Below are positions 45,343 through 59,500 of a stretch of DNA of 64,000 bases, one piece after another. Below the pieces are notes generated by a model, which searched no databases, was not told the origin of the DNA, and was given only the letters and a program-made list of their open reading frames with translations. The position numbers and the translations under genes were made by a program. This stretch comes from Salvelinus alpinus. Lineage: Eukaryota; Chordata; Actinopteri; Salmoniformes; Salmonidae. Position 1 is the stretch's first letter. Every line of letters starts with the position of its first letter. Location: the NCBI RefSeq assembly GCF_045679555.1, contig NC_092091.1, positions 12,053,918 to 12,117,917 on the forward strand, given 5' to 3'.

Positions 45343-48300
45343 TCAATTCTAGCCACCAGATAAAGGGTCTGAACGGGAATACCTTGAATCATCATCATGG
45401 ATAGCGAGACCTTCCACTTTAGACACACATTTCTCAAATAAAGAACTATAGAAATGATCCCTGAAAGTATAGTCTTGGTGTAGAAGTTGTTGTGATCAAG
45501 GTGGAGCATCTTGAAAAGAGCATTTGCACCACCGGTTTGTGTTGCATTCTCAGCATCAACAGTTGTTGCAATCAAATTATGTTAATTATGGAGAATTGCG
45601 AGCTTCCACAAATGAGAAATATGGTCAACGATGCTGGTTGCCAACAGGTAAAATATGACCTAATGTTGGTGGACAGCCATCCATATTTCAAAGCTGGTTA
45701 TTTTGTGGAATTCTACCCCCTTTTAAACATTGTGTGTTTTAGCTATAGACGTATGGGTTGTACCATCAGATTTGTCTTTGTCTTCCGCATCCAGTGGTAC
45801 CAAGAGTTGGTCTGTGTGATTAACGGGGGCTGAGATAGAGCTGTGTTTGTGAGACAAAGACGGATCCTGAAGGGGCTAAGGCCCGGGTCTTTTTTTTACA
45901 AAAACATCTGTAGAAACAGAATGGTTTGAATTACAAACTACTAAAACCTATCTATGAAAAGCTGAGACTCTATCAAACATGCACATGTAACATGTTTTGC
46001 TCTATGACGCTCACAAGCTACACAAGAGTTGTTAGAAGGTACAGGCTTCTTCTACGTAGAATATCAAAGGAAGGTCAAAGGTTGTCCTGAAAGGAAAATG
46101 GTAAATCACCTCATTGTGAAGCTAAATATAAGGGTTGGACATGGAGATAAATGAAAGTCGGAAAACTAAAAAGAAGATTTATGCTGGGGTCTCAGGACTG
46201 ATTCTATAGGATTTATTTTATTACCGATAAGAATTTTGGAGACTTTTCAGTAGTTTTTGTTGTACATGGTTAACATCCACTCAGAACATATTCCCTTCAT
46301 CCATGTTCATTGAAGAACAAGGAACAGTCATCAAAGGTGGAAGAAAAATGAGCAAAGTCATTTCTAGCCACCAGATTCATGCTCTGAACGGGAATATCTT
46401 GAATCATCATCATCATCATGGATAGCGAGACCTTCCACTTTAGACACACATTTCTCAAGTAAAGAACTATAGAAATGATCCCTGAAAGTATAGTCTTGGT
46501 GTAGAGGTTGTTGTGATCAAGGTGGAGCATCTTGAAAAGAGCATTTGCACCACCGGTTTGTGTTGCATTCTCAGCATCAACAGTTGTTGCAATCAAATTA
46601 TGTTAATTATGGAGAATTGCGAGGAACCTCAAATGAGAAATATGGTCAACGATGCTGGTTGCCAACAGGTAAAATGTGACCTAATGTTGGTGGACAGCCA
46701 TCCATATTTCAAAGCCGGTTATTTTTGTGGAATTCTACCCCCTTTTAAACATTGTGTGTTTTAGCTATAGACGTATGGGTTGTACCATCAGATTTGTCTT
46801 TGTCTTCCGCATCCAGTGGTACCAAGAGTTGGTCTGTGTGATTAACGGGGGCTGAGATAGAGCTGTGTTTGTGAGACAAAGACGGATCCCGAAGGGGCTA
46901 AGGCCCGGGTCTTTTTTTTACAAAAACATCTGTAGAAACAGAATGGTTTGAATTACAAACTACTAAAACCTATCTATGAAAAGCTGAGACTCTATCAAAC
47001 ATGCACATGTAACATGTTTTGCTCTATGACGCTCACAAGCTACACAAGAGTTGTTAGAAGGTACAGGCTTCTTCTACGTAGAATATCAAAGGAAGGTCAA
47101 AGGTTGTCCTGAAAGGAAAATTATAAATCACCTCATTGTGAAGCTAAATATAAGGGTTGGACATGGAGATAAATGAAAGTCGGAAAACTAAAAAGAAGAT
47201 TTATGCTGGGGTCTCAGGACTGATTCTATAGGATTTATTTTATTACCGATAAGAATTTTGGAGACTTTTCAGTAGTTTTTGTTGTACATGGTTAACATCC
47301 ACTCAGAACATATTCCCTTCATCCATGATCATTGAAGAACAAGGAACAGTCATCAAAGGTGGAAGAAAAATTAGCAAAGTCATTTCTAGCCACCAGATTC
47401 ATGCTCTGAACGGGAATATCTTGAATCATCATCATGGATAGCGAGACCTTCCACTTTAGACACACATTTCTCAAGTAAAGAACTATAGAAATGATCCCTG
47501 AAAGTATAGTCTTGGTGTAGAAGTTGTTGTGATCAAGGTGGAGCATCTTGAAAAGAGCATTTGCACCACCGGTTTGTGTTGCATTCTCAGCATCAACAGT
47601 TGTTGCAATCAAATTATGTTAATTATGGAGAATTGCGAGGAACCTCAAATGAGAAATATGGTCAACGATGCTGGTTGCCAACAGGTAAAATGTGACCTAA
47701 TGTTGGTGGACAGCCATCCATATTTCAAAGCCGGTTATTTTTGTGGAATTCTACCCCCTTTTAAACATTGTGTGTTTTAGCTATAGACGTATGGGTTGTA
47801 CCATCAGATTTGTCTTTGTCTTCCGCATCCAGTGGTACCAAGAGTTGGTCTGTGTGATTAACGGGGGCTGAGATAGAGCTGTGTTCGTGAGACGAAGACG
47901 GATCCCAAAGGGACCCAGGCTGGGTTTTTTAAATTTTTTATTTTTTTTTACAAAAACATCTGTAGAAACAGAATGGTTTGAATTACAAACTACTAAAACC
48001 TATCGAACATGCACATGCAACATGTTTTGCTCTATGACGCTCACAAGCTACACAAGAGTTGTTAGAAGGTACAGGCTTCTTCTACGTAGAATATCAAAGG
48101 AAGGTCTAAGGTTGTCCTGAAAGGAAAATGGTAAATCACCTCATTGTGAAACTAAATATAAGGGTTGGACATGGAGATAAATGAAAGTCGGAAAACTAAA
48201 AAGAAGATTTATGCTGGGGTCTCAGGACTGATTCTATAGGATTTATTTTATTAACGAAAAGAATATTGGAGACTTTTCAGTAGTTTTTGTTGTACATGGT

Positions 48301-50199
48301 TAACATCCACTCAGAACATATTCCCTTCATCCATGTTCATTGAAGAACAAGGAACAGTCATCAAAGGTGGTCGAAAATGAGCAAAGTCATTTCCAGCCAC
48401 CAGATTCATGCTCTGAACAGGAATATCTTGAATCATCATCATGGATAGTGAGACCTTCCACTTTAGACACACATTTCTCAAGTAAAGAACTATAGAAATG
48501 ATCCCTGAAAGTATAGTCTTGGTGTAGAAGTTGTTGTGATCAAGGTGGAGCATCTTGAAAAGAGCATTTGCACCACCGGTTTGTGTTGCATTCTCAGCAT
48601 CAACAGTTGTTGCAATCAAATTATGTTAATTATGGAGAATTGCGAGGTTCCTCAAATGAGAAATATGGTCAACGATGCTGGTTGCCAACAGGTAAAATGT
48701 GACCTAATATTGGTGGACAGCCATCCATATTTCATCGCCGGTTATTTTTGTGGAATTCTACCCCCTTTTAAACTTTGTGTGTTTTAGCTATAGACGTATG
48801 GGTTGTACCATCAGATTTGTCTTTGTCTTCCGCATCCAGTGGTACCAAGAGTTTGTCTGTGTGATTAACGGGAGCTGAGTTAGAGCTGTGTTCGTGAGAC
48901 GAAGACGGATCCCGAAGGGACCCAGGCCGGGTTTTTAAAAATTATTTTTTTACAAAAACATCTGTAGAAACAGAATGGTTTGAATTACAAACTACTAAAA
49001 CCTATCAAACATGCACATGTAACATGTTTTGCTCTATGACGCTCACAAGCTACACAAGAGTTGTTAGAAGGTACAGGCTTCTTCTACGTAGAATATCAAA
49101 GGAAGGTCAAAGGTTGTCCTGAAAGGAAAATGGTAAAACACCTCATTGTGAAACTAAATATAAGGGTTGGACATGGAGATAAATGAAAGTCGGAAAACTA
49201 AAAAGAAGATTTATGCTGGGGTCTCAGGACTGATTCTATAGGATTTATTTAATTAACGAAAAGAATTTTGGAGACTTTTCAGTAGTTTTTGTTGTACATG
49301 GTTAACATCCACTCAGAACATATTCCCTTCATCCATGTTCATTGAAGAACAAGGAACAGTCATCAAAGGTGGTCGAAAATGAGCAAAGTCATTTCCAGCC
49401 ACCAGATTCATGCTCTGAACAGGATTATCTTGAATCATCATCATGGATAGTGAGACCTTCCACTTTAGACACACATTTCTCAAGTAAAGAACTATAGAAA
49501 TGATCCCTGAAAGTATAGTCTTGGTGTAGAAGTTGTTGTGATCAAGGTGGAGCATCTTGAAAAGAGCATTTGCACCACCGGTTTGTGTTGCATTCTCAGC
49601 AGCAACAGTTGTTGCAATCAAATTATGTTAATTATGGAGAATTGCGAGGTTCCTCAAATGAGAAATATGGTCAACGATGCTGGTTGCCAACAGGTAAAAT
49701 GTGACCTAATATTGGTGGACAGCCATCCATATTTCAACGCCGGTTATTTTTGTGGAATTCTACCCCCTTTTAAACTTTGTTTGTTTTAGCTATAGACGTA
49801 TGGGTTGTACCATCAGATTTGTCTTTGTCTTCCGCATCCAGTGGTACCAAGAGTTTGTCTGTGTGATTAACGGGAGCTGAGTTAGAGCTGTGTTCGTGAG
49901 ACGAAGACGGATCCCGAAGGGACCCAGGCCGGGTCTTTATTTTATTTTTACAAAAACATCTGTAGAAACAGAATGGTTTGAATTACAAACTACTAAAACC
50001 TATCTATGAAAAGCTGAGACTCTATCGAACATGCACATGTAACATGTTTTGCTCTATGACGCTCACAAGCTACACAAGAGTTGTTAGAAGGTACAGGCTT
50101 CTTCTACGTAGAATATCAAAGGAATGTCAAAGGTTGTCCTGAAAGGAAAATGGTAAAACACCTCATTGTGAAACTAAATATAAGGGTTGGACATGGAGA

Positions 50200-53054
50200 T
50201 AAATGAAAGTCGGAAAACTAAAAAGAAGATTTATGCTGGGGTCTCAGGACTGATTCTATAGGATTTATTTTATTACCGATAAGAATTTTGGAGACTTTTC
50301 AGTAGTTTTTGTTGTACATGGTTAACATCCACTCAGAACATATTCCCTTCATCCATGTTCATTGAAGAACAAGGAACAGTCATCAAAGGTGGAAGAAAAA
50401 TGAGCAAAGTCATTTCTAGCCACCAGACTCATGCTCTGAACGGGAATATCTTGAATCATCATCATCATCATGGATAGCGAGACCTTCCACTTTAGACACA
50501 CATTTCTCAAGTAAAGAACTATAGAAATGATCCCTGAAAGTATAGTCTTGGTGTAGAGGTTGTTGTGATCAAGGTGGAGCATCTTGAAAAGAGCATTTGC
50601 ACCACCGGTTTGTGTTGCATTCTCAGCATCAACAGTTGTTGCAATCAAATTATGTTAATTATGGAGAATTGCGAGGAACCTCAAATGAGAAATATGGTCA
50701 ACGATGCTGGTTGCCAACAGGTAAAATGTGACCTAATGTTGGTGGACAGCCATCCATATTTCAAAGCCGGTTATTTTTGTGGAATTCTACCCCCTTTTAA
50801 ACATTGTGTGTTTTAGCTATAGACGTATGGGTTGTACCATCAGATTTGTCTTTGTCTTCCGCATCCAGTGGTACCAAGAGTTGGTCTGTGTGATTAACGG
50901 GGGCTGAGATAGAGCTGTGTTTGTGAGACAAAGACGGATCCCGAAGGGGCTAAGGCCCGGGTCTTTTTTTTACAAAAACATCTGTAGAAACAGAATGGTT
51001 TGAATTACAAACTACTAAAACCTATCTATGAAAAGCTGAGACTCTATCAAACATGCACATGTAACATGTTTTGCTCTATGACGCTCACAAGCTACACAAG
51101 AGTTGTTAGAAGGTACAGGCTTCTTCTACGTAGAATATCAAAGGAAGGTCAAAGGTTGTCCTGAAAGGAAAATTATAAATCACCTCATTGTGAAGCTAAA
51201 TATAAGGGTTGGACATGGAGATAAATGAAAGTCGGAAAACTAAAAAGAAGATTTATGCTGGGGTCTCAGGACTGATTCTATAGGATTTATTTTATTACCG
51301 ATAAGAATTTTGGAGACTTTTCAGTAGTTTTTGTTGTACATGGTTAACATCCACTCAGAACATATTCCCTTCATCCATGATCATTGAAGAACAAGGAACA
51401 GTCATCAAAGGTGGAAGAAAAATTAGCAAAGTCATTTCTAGCCACCAGATTCATGCTCTGAACGGGAATATCTTGAATCATCATCATGGATAGCGAGACC
51501 TTCCACTTTAGACACACATTTCTCAAGTAAAGAACTATAGAAATGATCCCTGAAAGTATAGTCTTGGTGTAGAAGTTGTTGTGATCAAGGTGGAGCATCT
51601 TGAAAAGAGCATTTGCACCACCGGTTTGTGTTGCATTCTCAGCATCAACAGTTGTTGCAATCAAATTATGTTAATTATGGAGAATTGCGAGGAACCTCAA
51701 ATGAGAAATATGGTCAACGATGCTGGTTGCCAACAGGTAAAATGTGACCTAATGTTGGTGGACAGCCATCCATATTTCAAAGCCGGTTATTTTTGTGGAA
51801 TTCTACCCCCTTTTAAACATTGTGTGTTTTAGCTATAGACGTATGGGTTGTACCATCAGATTTGTCTTTGTCTTCCGCATCCAGTGGTACCAAGAGTTGG
51901 TCTGTGTGATTAACGGGGGCTGAGATAGAGCTGTGTTCGTGAGACGAAGACGGATCCCAAAGGGACCCAGGCTGGGTTTTTTAAATTTTTTATTTTTTTT
52001 TACAAAAACATCTGTAGAAACAGAATGGTTTGAATTACAAACTACTAAAACCTATCGAACATGCACATGCAACATGTTTTGCTCTATGACGCTCACAAGC
52101 TACACAAGAGTTGTTAGAAGGTACAGGCTTCTTCTACGTAGAATATCAAAGGAAGGTCTAAGGTTGTCCTGAAAGGAAAATGGTAAATCACCTCATTGTG
52201 AAACTAAATATAAGGGTTGGACATGGAGATAAATGAAAGTCGGAAAACTAAAAAGAAGATTTATGCTGGGGTCTCAGGACTGATTCTATAGGATTTATTT
52301 TATTAACGAAAAGAATATTGGAGACTTTTCAGTAGTTTTTGTTGTACATGGTTAACATCCACTCAGAACATATTCCCTTCATCCATGTTCATTGAAGAAC
52401 AAGGAACAGTCATCAAAGGTGGTCGAAAATGAGCAAAGTCATTTCCAGCCACCAGATTCATGCTCTGAACAGGAATATCTTGAATCATCATCATGGATAG
52501 TGAGACCTTCCACTTTAGACACACATTTCTCAAGTAAAGAACTATAGAAATGATCCCTGAAAGTATAGTCTTGGTGTAGAAGTTGTTGTGATCAAGGTGG
52601 AGCATCTTGAAAAGAGCATTTGCACCACCGGTTTGTGTTGCATTCTCAGCATCAACAGTTGTTGCAATCAAATTATGTTAATTATGGAGAATTGCGAGGT
52701 TCCTCAAATGAGAAATATGGTCAACGATGCTGGTTGCCAACAGGTAAAATGTGACCTAATATTGGTGGACAGCCATCCATATTTCATCGCCGGTTATTTT
52801 TGTGGAATTCTACCCCCTTTTAAACTTTGTGTGTTTTAGCTATAGACGTATGGGTTGTACCATCAGATTTGTCTTTGTCTTCCGCATCCAGTGGTACCAA
52901 GAGTTTGTCTGTGTGATTAACGGGAGCTGAGTTAGAGCTGTGTTCGTGAGACGAAGACGGATCCCGAAGGGACCCAGGCCGGGTTTTTAAAAATTATTTT
53001 TTTACAAAAACATCTGTAGAAACAGAATGGTTTGAATTACAAACTACTAAAACC
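50200..53054. repeat. Near-identical copy of 46150-49002 at 4052-bp offset
   Basis: Private variants of the first segment recur in the second: GAAAATTATAAATCACC at 47117 and 51169, the long ATCATCATCATCATCATGG run at 46405 and 50457, and CCAGGCTGGGTTTTTTAAAT at 47918 and 51970. I saw only one difference (AGATTCATG against AGACTCATG near 46375/50427). Ordinary neighbouring units differ far more. It ends flush at the N gap. Confidence 0.85.
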
Positions 53055-53154
53055 NNNNNNNNNNNNNNNNNNNNNNNNNNNNNNNNNNNNNNNNNNNNNN
53101 NNNNNNNNNNNNNNNNNNNNNNNNNNNNNNNNNNNNNNNNNNNNNNNNNNNNNN
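53055..53154. other. Assembly gap, 100 N
   Basis: Exactly 100 undetermined bases inside the macrosatellite. From the unit period, about 340 bp of one unit, or that plus any whole number of units, is missing here. Confidence 0.99.
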
Positions 53155-54704
53155 CCATGTTCATTGAAGAACAAGGAACAGTCATCAAAGGTGGAAGAAA
53201 ATTAGCAAAGTCATTTCTAGCCTCCAGATTCATGCTCTGAACGGAAATATCTTGAATCATCATCATGGATAGCGAGACCTTCCACTTTAGACACACATTT
53301 CTCAAGTACAGAACTATAGAAATGATCCCTGAAAGTATAGTCTTGATGTAGAAGTTGTTGTGATCAAGGTGGAGCATCTTGACAAGTGCATTTGCACCAC
53401 CGGTTTGTGTTGCATTCTCAGCATCAACAGTTGTTGCAATCAAATTATGTTAATTATGGAGAATTGTGAGCTTCCACAAATGAGAAATATGGTCAACGAT
53501 GCTGGTTGCCAACAGGTAAAATATGACCTAATGTTGGTGGACAGCTATCCATATTTCAAAGCTGGTTATTTTGTGGAATTCTACCCCCTTTTAAACATTG
53601 TGTGTTTTAGCTATAGACGTATGGGTTGTACCATCAGATTTGTCTTTGTCTTCCTCATCCAGTGGTACCAAGAGTTGGTCTGTGTGATTAACGGGGGCTG
53701 AGATAGAGCTGTGTTTGTGAGACGAAGACGGATCCCGAAGGGGCCCAGGCCGGGTCTTTGTTTTACAGAAACATCTGTAGAAACAGAATGGTTTGAATTA
53801 CAAATTACTAAAACCTATCTATGAAAAGCTGAGACTCTATCGAACATGCACATGTAACATGTTTTGCTCTATGACACTCACAAGCTACACAAGAGTTGTT
53901 AGAAGGTACAGGGTTCTTCTACGTAGAAGATCAAAGGAAGGTCAAAGGTTGTCCTGAAAGGAAAATGGTAAAACACCTCATTGTGAAGCTAAATTTCAGG
54001 GCTGGACATGGAGATAAATGAAAGTCAGAAAACTAAAAAGAAGATTTATGATGGGGTCTCAGGACTGATTCTATAGGATTTATTTTATTTACAATAAAAA
54101 CTGGGGAGACATTTCAGTAGGTTTTGTTGTACATGGTTAACATCCACTCAGAACATATTCCCTTCATCCATGTTCATTGAAGAACAAGGAACAGTCATCA
54201 AAGGTGGAAGAAAATGAGCAAAGTCATTTCTAGCCTCCAGATTCATGCTCTGAACGGAAATATCTTGAATCATCATCATGGATAGCGAGACCTTCCACTT
54301 TAGACACACATTTCTCAAGTACAGAACTATAGAAATGATCCCTGAAAGTATAGTCTTGGTGTAGAAGTTGTTGTGATCAAGGTGGAGCATCTTGACAAGA
54401 GCATTTGCACCACCGGTTTGTGTTGCATTCTCAGCATCAACAGTTGTTGCAATCAAATTATGTTAATTATGGAGAATTGCGAGCTTCCACAAATGAGAAA
54501 TATGGTCAACGATGCTGGTTGCCAACAGGTAAAATATGACCTAATGTTGGTGGACAGCCATCCATATTTCAAAGCTGGTTATTTTGTGGAATTCTACCCC
54601 CTTTTAAACATTGTGTGTTTTAGCTATAGACGTAGGGATTGTACCATCAGGTTTGTCTTTGTCTTCCGCATCCAGTGGTACAAAGAGTTGGTCTGTGTGA
54701 TTAA

Positions 54705-56523
54705 CCTTTCACGGCTACTAACCCCGGATCCGGGAGCACCCCCCACCCCCCACACACTGATTAGCATAGATAGCATAGCTTCAGAAGTAGATAGTAGCAT
54801 GTAAATATCATTAAATCACAAGTCCAAGACACCAGATGAAAGATACAGATCTTGTGAATAAAGCCACCATTTCAGATTTTTAAAATGTTTTACAGGGAAG
54901 ACAAAATATGTAAATCTATTAGCTAAACACGTTAGCAAAATACACCACTATTCTAACTCCATCAGTTTCTTACTCCTTCAGGTGCTATCACCAATTCGGC
55001 TCAACTAAGATATTGATATCCACTAACCAAGAAAAAACCTCTTCAGATGACAGTCTGATAACATATTCATGGTATAGGATAGTTTTTGTTAGAAAAAAGT
55101 GCATATTTCAGGTAGAAATCACAGTTTACAATTGCACCGACCATCGCAAATCGACTAGAATTACTAGATAGAGCAACGTGTATGACCAATTTACTCATCA
55201 TAAAACATTTCATAAGAATAGACAAAGCATAGCAATGGAAAGACCCAGATCTTGTGATTCCAGACAATATTTCAGATTTTCTAAGCGTTTTACAGCGAAA
55301 ACACAATAAATCGATAAGTTAGCATACTACATGTGAAAACGTTACCAGAGCATCGATTCCAGCCAAAGAGCGCTATAACGTAATCACCGCCAAAAGATAT
55401 TAATTTTTTCACTAACCTTCTCAGAATTCTTCCGATGACACTCCTGTAACATCATTTTACAACATACATATACAGTTTGTTCGAAAAGGTGCATATTTAG
55501 CCATACAAAACCGTGGTTACACAATAAAAATACTAGGAAATCAAGCCTCAATATGTCTGACGTCATCTATCAGAGTGATCTAGTTTAATTGAAAGCTAAT
55601 CATATACTTGACTAAAAAATACAGGGTAGACAGGAATCGAAAGACAAATTAGTTCTTAATGCAACCGCTGATTTACATTTTTAAAATTATCCTTACTTTT
55701 CAATACAGGGTTCGCCAAGTGAAGCTATACCAAACAAAATGGCGATATATGCGTTTAAAATATTTCGACAGAAACACGGTTTATCATATTAAATATTGCT
55801 TACTTTGAGCTGATCTTCCATCATATTCTTGGGCAATGTATCCTTTCTATGTTATAAACGTCTTTTGGTCGATAGATGTCCTCTGTCCTTCGAAATGTCC
55901 ATCACCAACGACCGACAACCTAAAACGTGTCCAAACTTTCAGAGTGCACGACAAAGAAATTCCTCAAAATCGCACTAAACGGATATAAATTGATATAAAA
56001 CGGTTCAAATTCACTACCTTATGATGTTTTTAACAACTATAACGACTGAAAACATGACCGGAGAAATACTGCTGGTTAGAAAACGATTTGGAACGAGGCA
56101 GGTCCGATGGCCTTCACGCTTGAGGCGCACGTTGAGAAAGGGGGGTCTCTGTACATTTTGGGCTTTTATAATGGCTGGGAATATCCCATCGACTTCATTG
56201 AAAACGTGATGACGTACAGACACCCAGAGGAAGACGTAGGCAGTGTCGGTTTCTTCATAGCATTCACTGTGGCCTTATAAACAGACCCCAGATCAGAGGT
56301 AAAAATTTCTGAAATCTGAACCCTGTCATGAAAAGTGCTGTAAAAATTGTTCTGTACCACTCAGAGACAAAATTTCAACTCCTATAGAAACTATAGACTG
56401 TTTTCTATCCAATAATAACAATAATATGCATATTGTACGATCAAGAATTTAGCACGAGGCAGTTTAATTTGGAGACCCAAATATGCTAATGCGGAACAGC
56501 ACCCCCTATAGTTGCAAGAAGTT
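54705..56523 (-). mobile_element. TTAA-flanked (piggyBac-like) non-autonomous element, 1819 bp
   Basis: TTAA lies at 54701-54704 and 56524-56527. The array unit closes cleanly around it (GTGTGATTAA joins CGGGGGCTGAG). It is the reverse complement of the element at 41584-43400 over its full length with scattered differences. It starts CCTTTCACGGCTACTAACCC. Only this one unit of the array carries it, so it inserted after that unit formed and has not spread by unequal exchange within the window. Confidence 0.9.
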
Positions 56524-59500
56524 TTAACGGGGGCTGAGATAGAGCTGTGTTCGTGAGACGAAGACGGATCCCGAAGGGGCCCAGGCCAGGTCTTTGTTTT
56601 ACAGAAACATCTGTAGAAACAGAATGGTTTGAATTACAAATTACTAAAACCTATCTATGAAAAGCTGAAACTCTATCGAACATGCACATGTAACATGTTT
56701 TGCTCTATGACACTCACAAGCTACACAAGAGTTGTTAGAAGGTACAGGGTACTTCTACGTAGAAGATCAAAGGAAGGTCAAAGGTTGTCCTGAAAGGAAA
56801 ATGGTAAAACACCTCATTGTGAAGCTAAATTTCAGGGCTGGACATGGAGATAAATGAAAGTCAGAAAACTAAAAAGAAGATTTATGCTGGGGTCTCAGGA
56901 CTGATTCTATAGGATTTATTTTATTTACAATAAAAACTGGGGAGACATTTCAGTAGGTTTTGTTGTACATGGTTAACATCCACTCAGAACATATTCCCTT
57001 CATCCATGTTCATTGAAGAACAAGGAACAGTCATCAAAGGTGGAAGAAAATGAGCAAAGTCATTTCTAGCCTCCAGATTCATGCTCTGAACGGAAATATA
57101 TTGAATCATCATCATGGATAGCGAGACCTTCCACTTTAGACACACATTTCTCAAGTACAGAACTATAGAAATGATCCCTGAAAGTATAGTCTTGGTGTAG
57201 AAGTTGTTGTGATCAAGGTGGAGCATCTTGACAAGTGCATTTGCACCACCGGTTTGTGTTGCATTCTCAGCATCAACAGTTGTTGCAATCAAATTATGTT
57301 AATTATGGAGAATTGCGAGCTTCCACAAATGAGAAATATGGTCAACGATGCTGGTTGCCAACAGGTAAAATATGACCTAATGTTGGTGGACAGCCATCCA
57401 TATTTCAAAGCTGGTTATTTTGTGGAATTCTACCCCCTTTTAAACATTGTGTGTTTTAGCTATAGACGTAGGGATTGTACCATCAGGTTTGTCTTTGTCT
57501 TCCGCATCCAGTGGTACAAAGAGTTGGTCTGTGTGATTAACGGGGGCTGAGATAGAGCTGTGTTCGTGAGACGAAGACGGATCCCGAAGGGGCCCAGGCC
57601 AGGTCTTTGTTTTACAGAAACATCTGTAGAAACAGAATGGTTTGAATTACAAATTACTAAAACCTATCTATGAAAAGCTGAGACTCTATCGAACATGCAC
57701 ATGTAACATGTTTTGCTCTATGACACTCACAAGCTACACAAGAGTTGTTAGAAGGTACAGGGTACTTCTACGTAGAAGATCAAAGGAAGGTCAAAGGTTG
57801 TCCTGAAAGGAAAATGGTAAAACACCTCATTGTGAAGCTAAATTTCAGGGCTGGACATGGAGATAAATGAAAGTCAGAAAACTAAAAAGAAGATTTATGC
57901 TGGGGTCTCAGGACTGATTCTATAGGATTTATTTTATTTACAATAAAAATTGGGGAGACATTTCAGTAGGTTTTGTTGTACATGGTTAACATCCACTCAG
58001 AACATATTCCCTTCATCCATGTTCATTGAAGAACAAGGAACAGTCATCAAAGGTGGAAGAAAATGAGCAAAGTCATTTCTAGCCTCCAGATTCATGCTCT
58101 GAACGGAAATATCTTGAATCATCATCATGGATAGCGAGACCTTCCACTTTAGACACACATTTCTCAAGTACAGAACTATAGAAATGATCCCTGAAAGTAT
58201 AGTCTTGGTGTAGAAGTTGTTGTGATCAAGGTGGAGCATCTTGACAAGTGCATTTGCACCACCGGTTTGTGTTGCATTGTCAGCATCAACAGTTGTTGCA
58301 ATCAAATTATGTTAATTATGGAGAATTGTGAGCTTCCACAAATGAGAAATATGGTCAACGATGCTGGTTGCCAACAGGTAAAATATGACCTAATGTTGGA
58401 CAGCTATCCATATTTCAAAGCTGGTTATTTTGTGGAATTCTACCCCCTTTTAAACATTGTGTGTTTTAGCTATAGACGTATGGGTTGTACCATCAGATTT
58501 GTCTTTGTCTTCCTCATCCAGTGGTACCAAGAGTTGGTCTGTGTGATTAACGGGGGCTGAGATAGAGCTGTGTTCGTGAGACGAAGACGGATCCCGAAGG
58601 GGCCCAGGCCGGGTCTTTGTTTTACAGAAACATCTGTAGAAACAGAATGGTTTGAATTACAAATTACTAAAACCTATCTATGAAAAGCTGAGACTCTATC
58701 GAACATGCACATGTAACATGTTTTGCTCTATGACACTCACAAGCTACACAAGAGTTGTTAGAAGGTACAGGGTTCTTCTACGTAGAAGATCAAAGGAAGG
58801 TCAAAGGTTGTCCTGAAAGGAAAATGGTAAAACACCTCATTGTGAAGCTAAATTTCAGGGCTGGACATGGAGATAAATGAAAGTCAGAAAACTAAAAAGA
58901 AGATTTATGCTGGGGTCTCAGGACTGATTCTATAGGATTTATTTTATTTACAATAAAAACTGGGGAGACATTTCAGTAGGTTTTGTTGTACATGGTTAAC
59001 ATCCACTCAGAACATATTCCCTTCATCCATGTTCATTGAAGAACAAGGAACAGTCATCAAAGGTGGAAGAAAATGAGCAAAGTCATTTCTAGCCTCCAGA
59101 TTCATGCTCTGAACGGAAATATCTTGAATCATCATCATGGATAGCGAGACCTTCCACTTTAGACACACATTTCTCAAGTACAGAACTATAGAAATGATCC
59201 CTGAAAGTATAGTCTTGGTGTAGAAGTTGTTGTGATCAAGGTGGAGCATCTTGACAAGAGCATTTGCACCACCGGTTTGTGTTGCATTCTCAGCATCAAC
59301 AGTTGTTGCAATCAAATTATGTTAATTATGGAGAATTGCGAGCTTCCACAAATGAGAAATATGGTCAACGATGCTGGTTGCCAACAGGTAAAATATGACC
59401 TAATGTTGGTGGACAGCCATCCATATTTCAAAGCTGGTTATTTTGTGGAATTCTACCCCCTTTTAAACATTGTGTGTTTTAGCTATAGACGTAGGGATTG

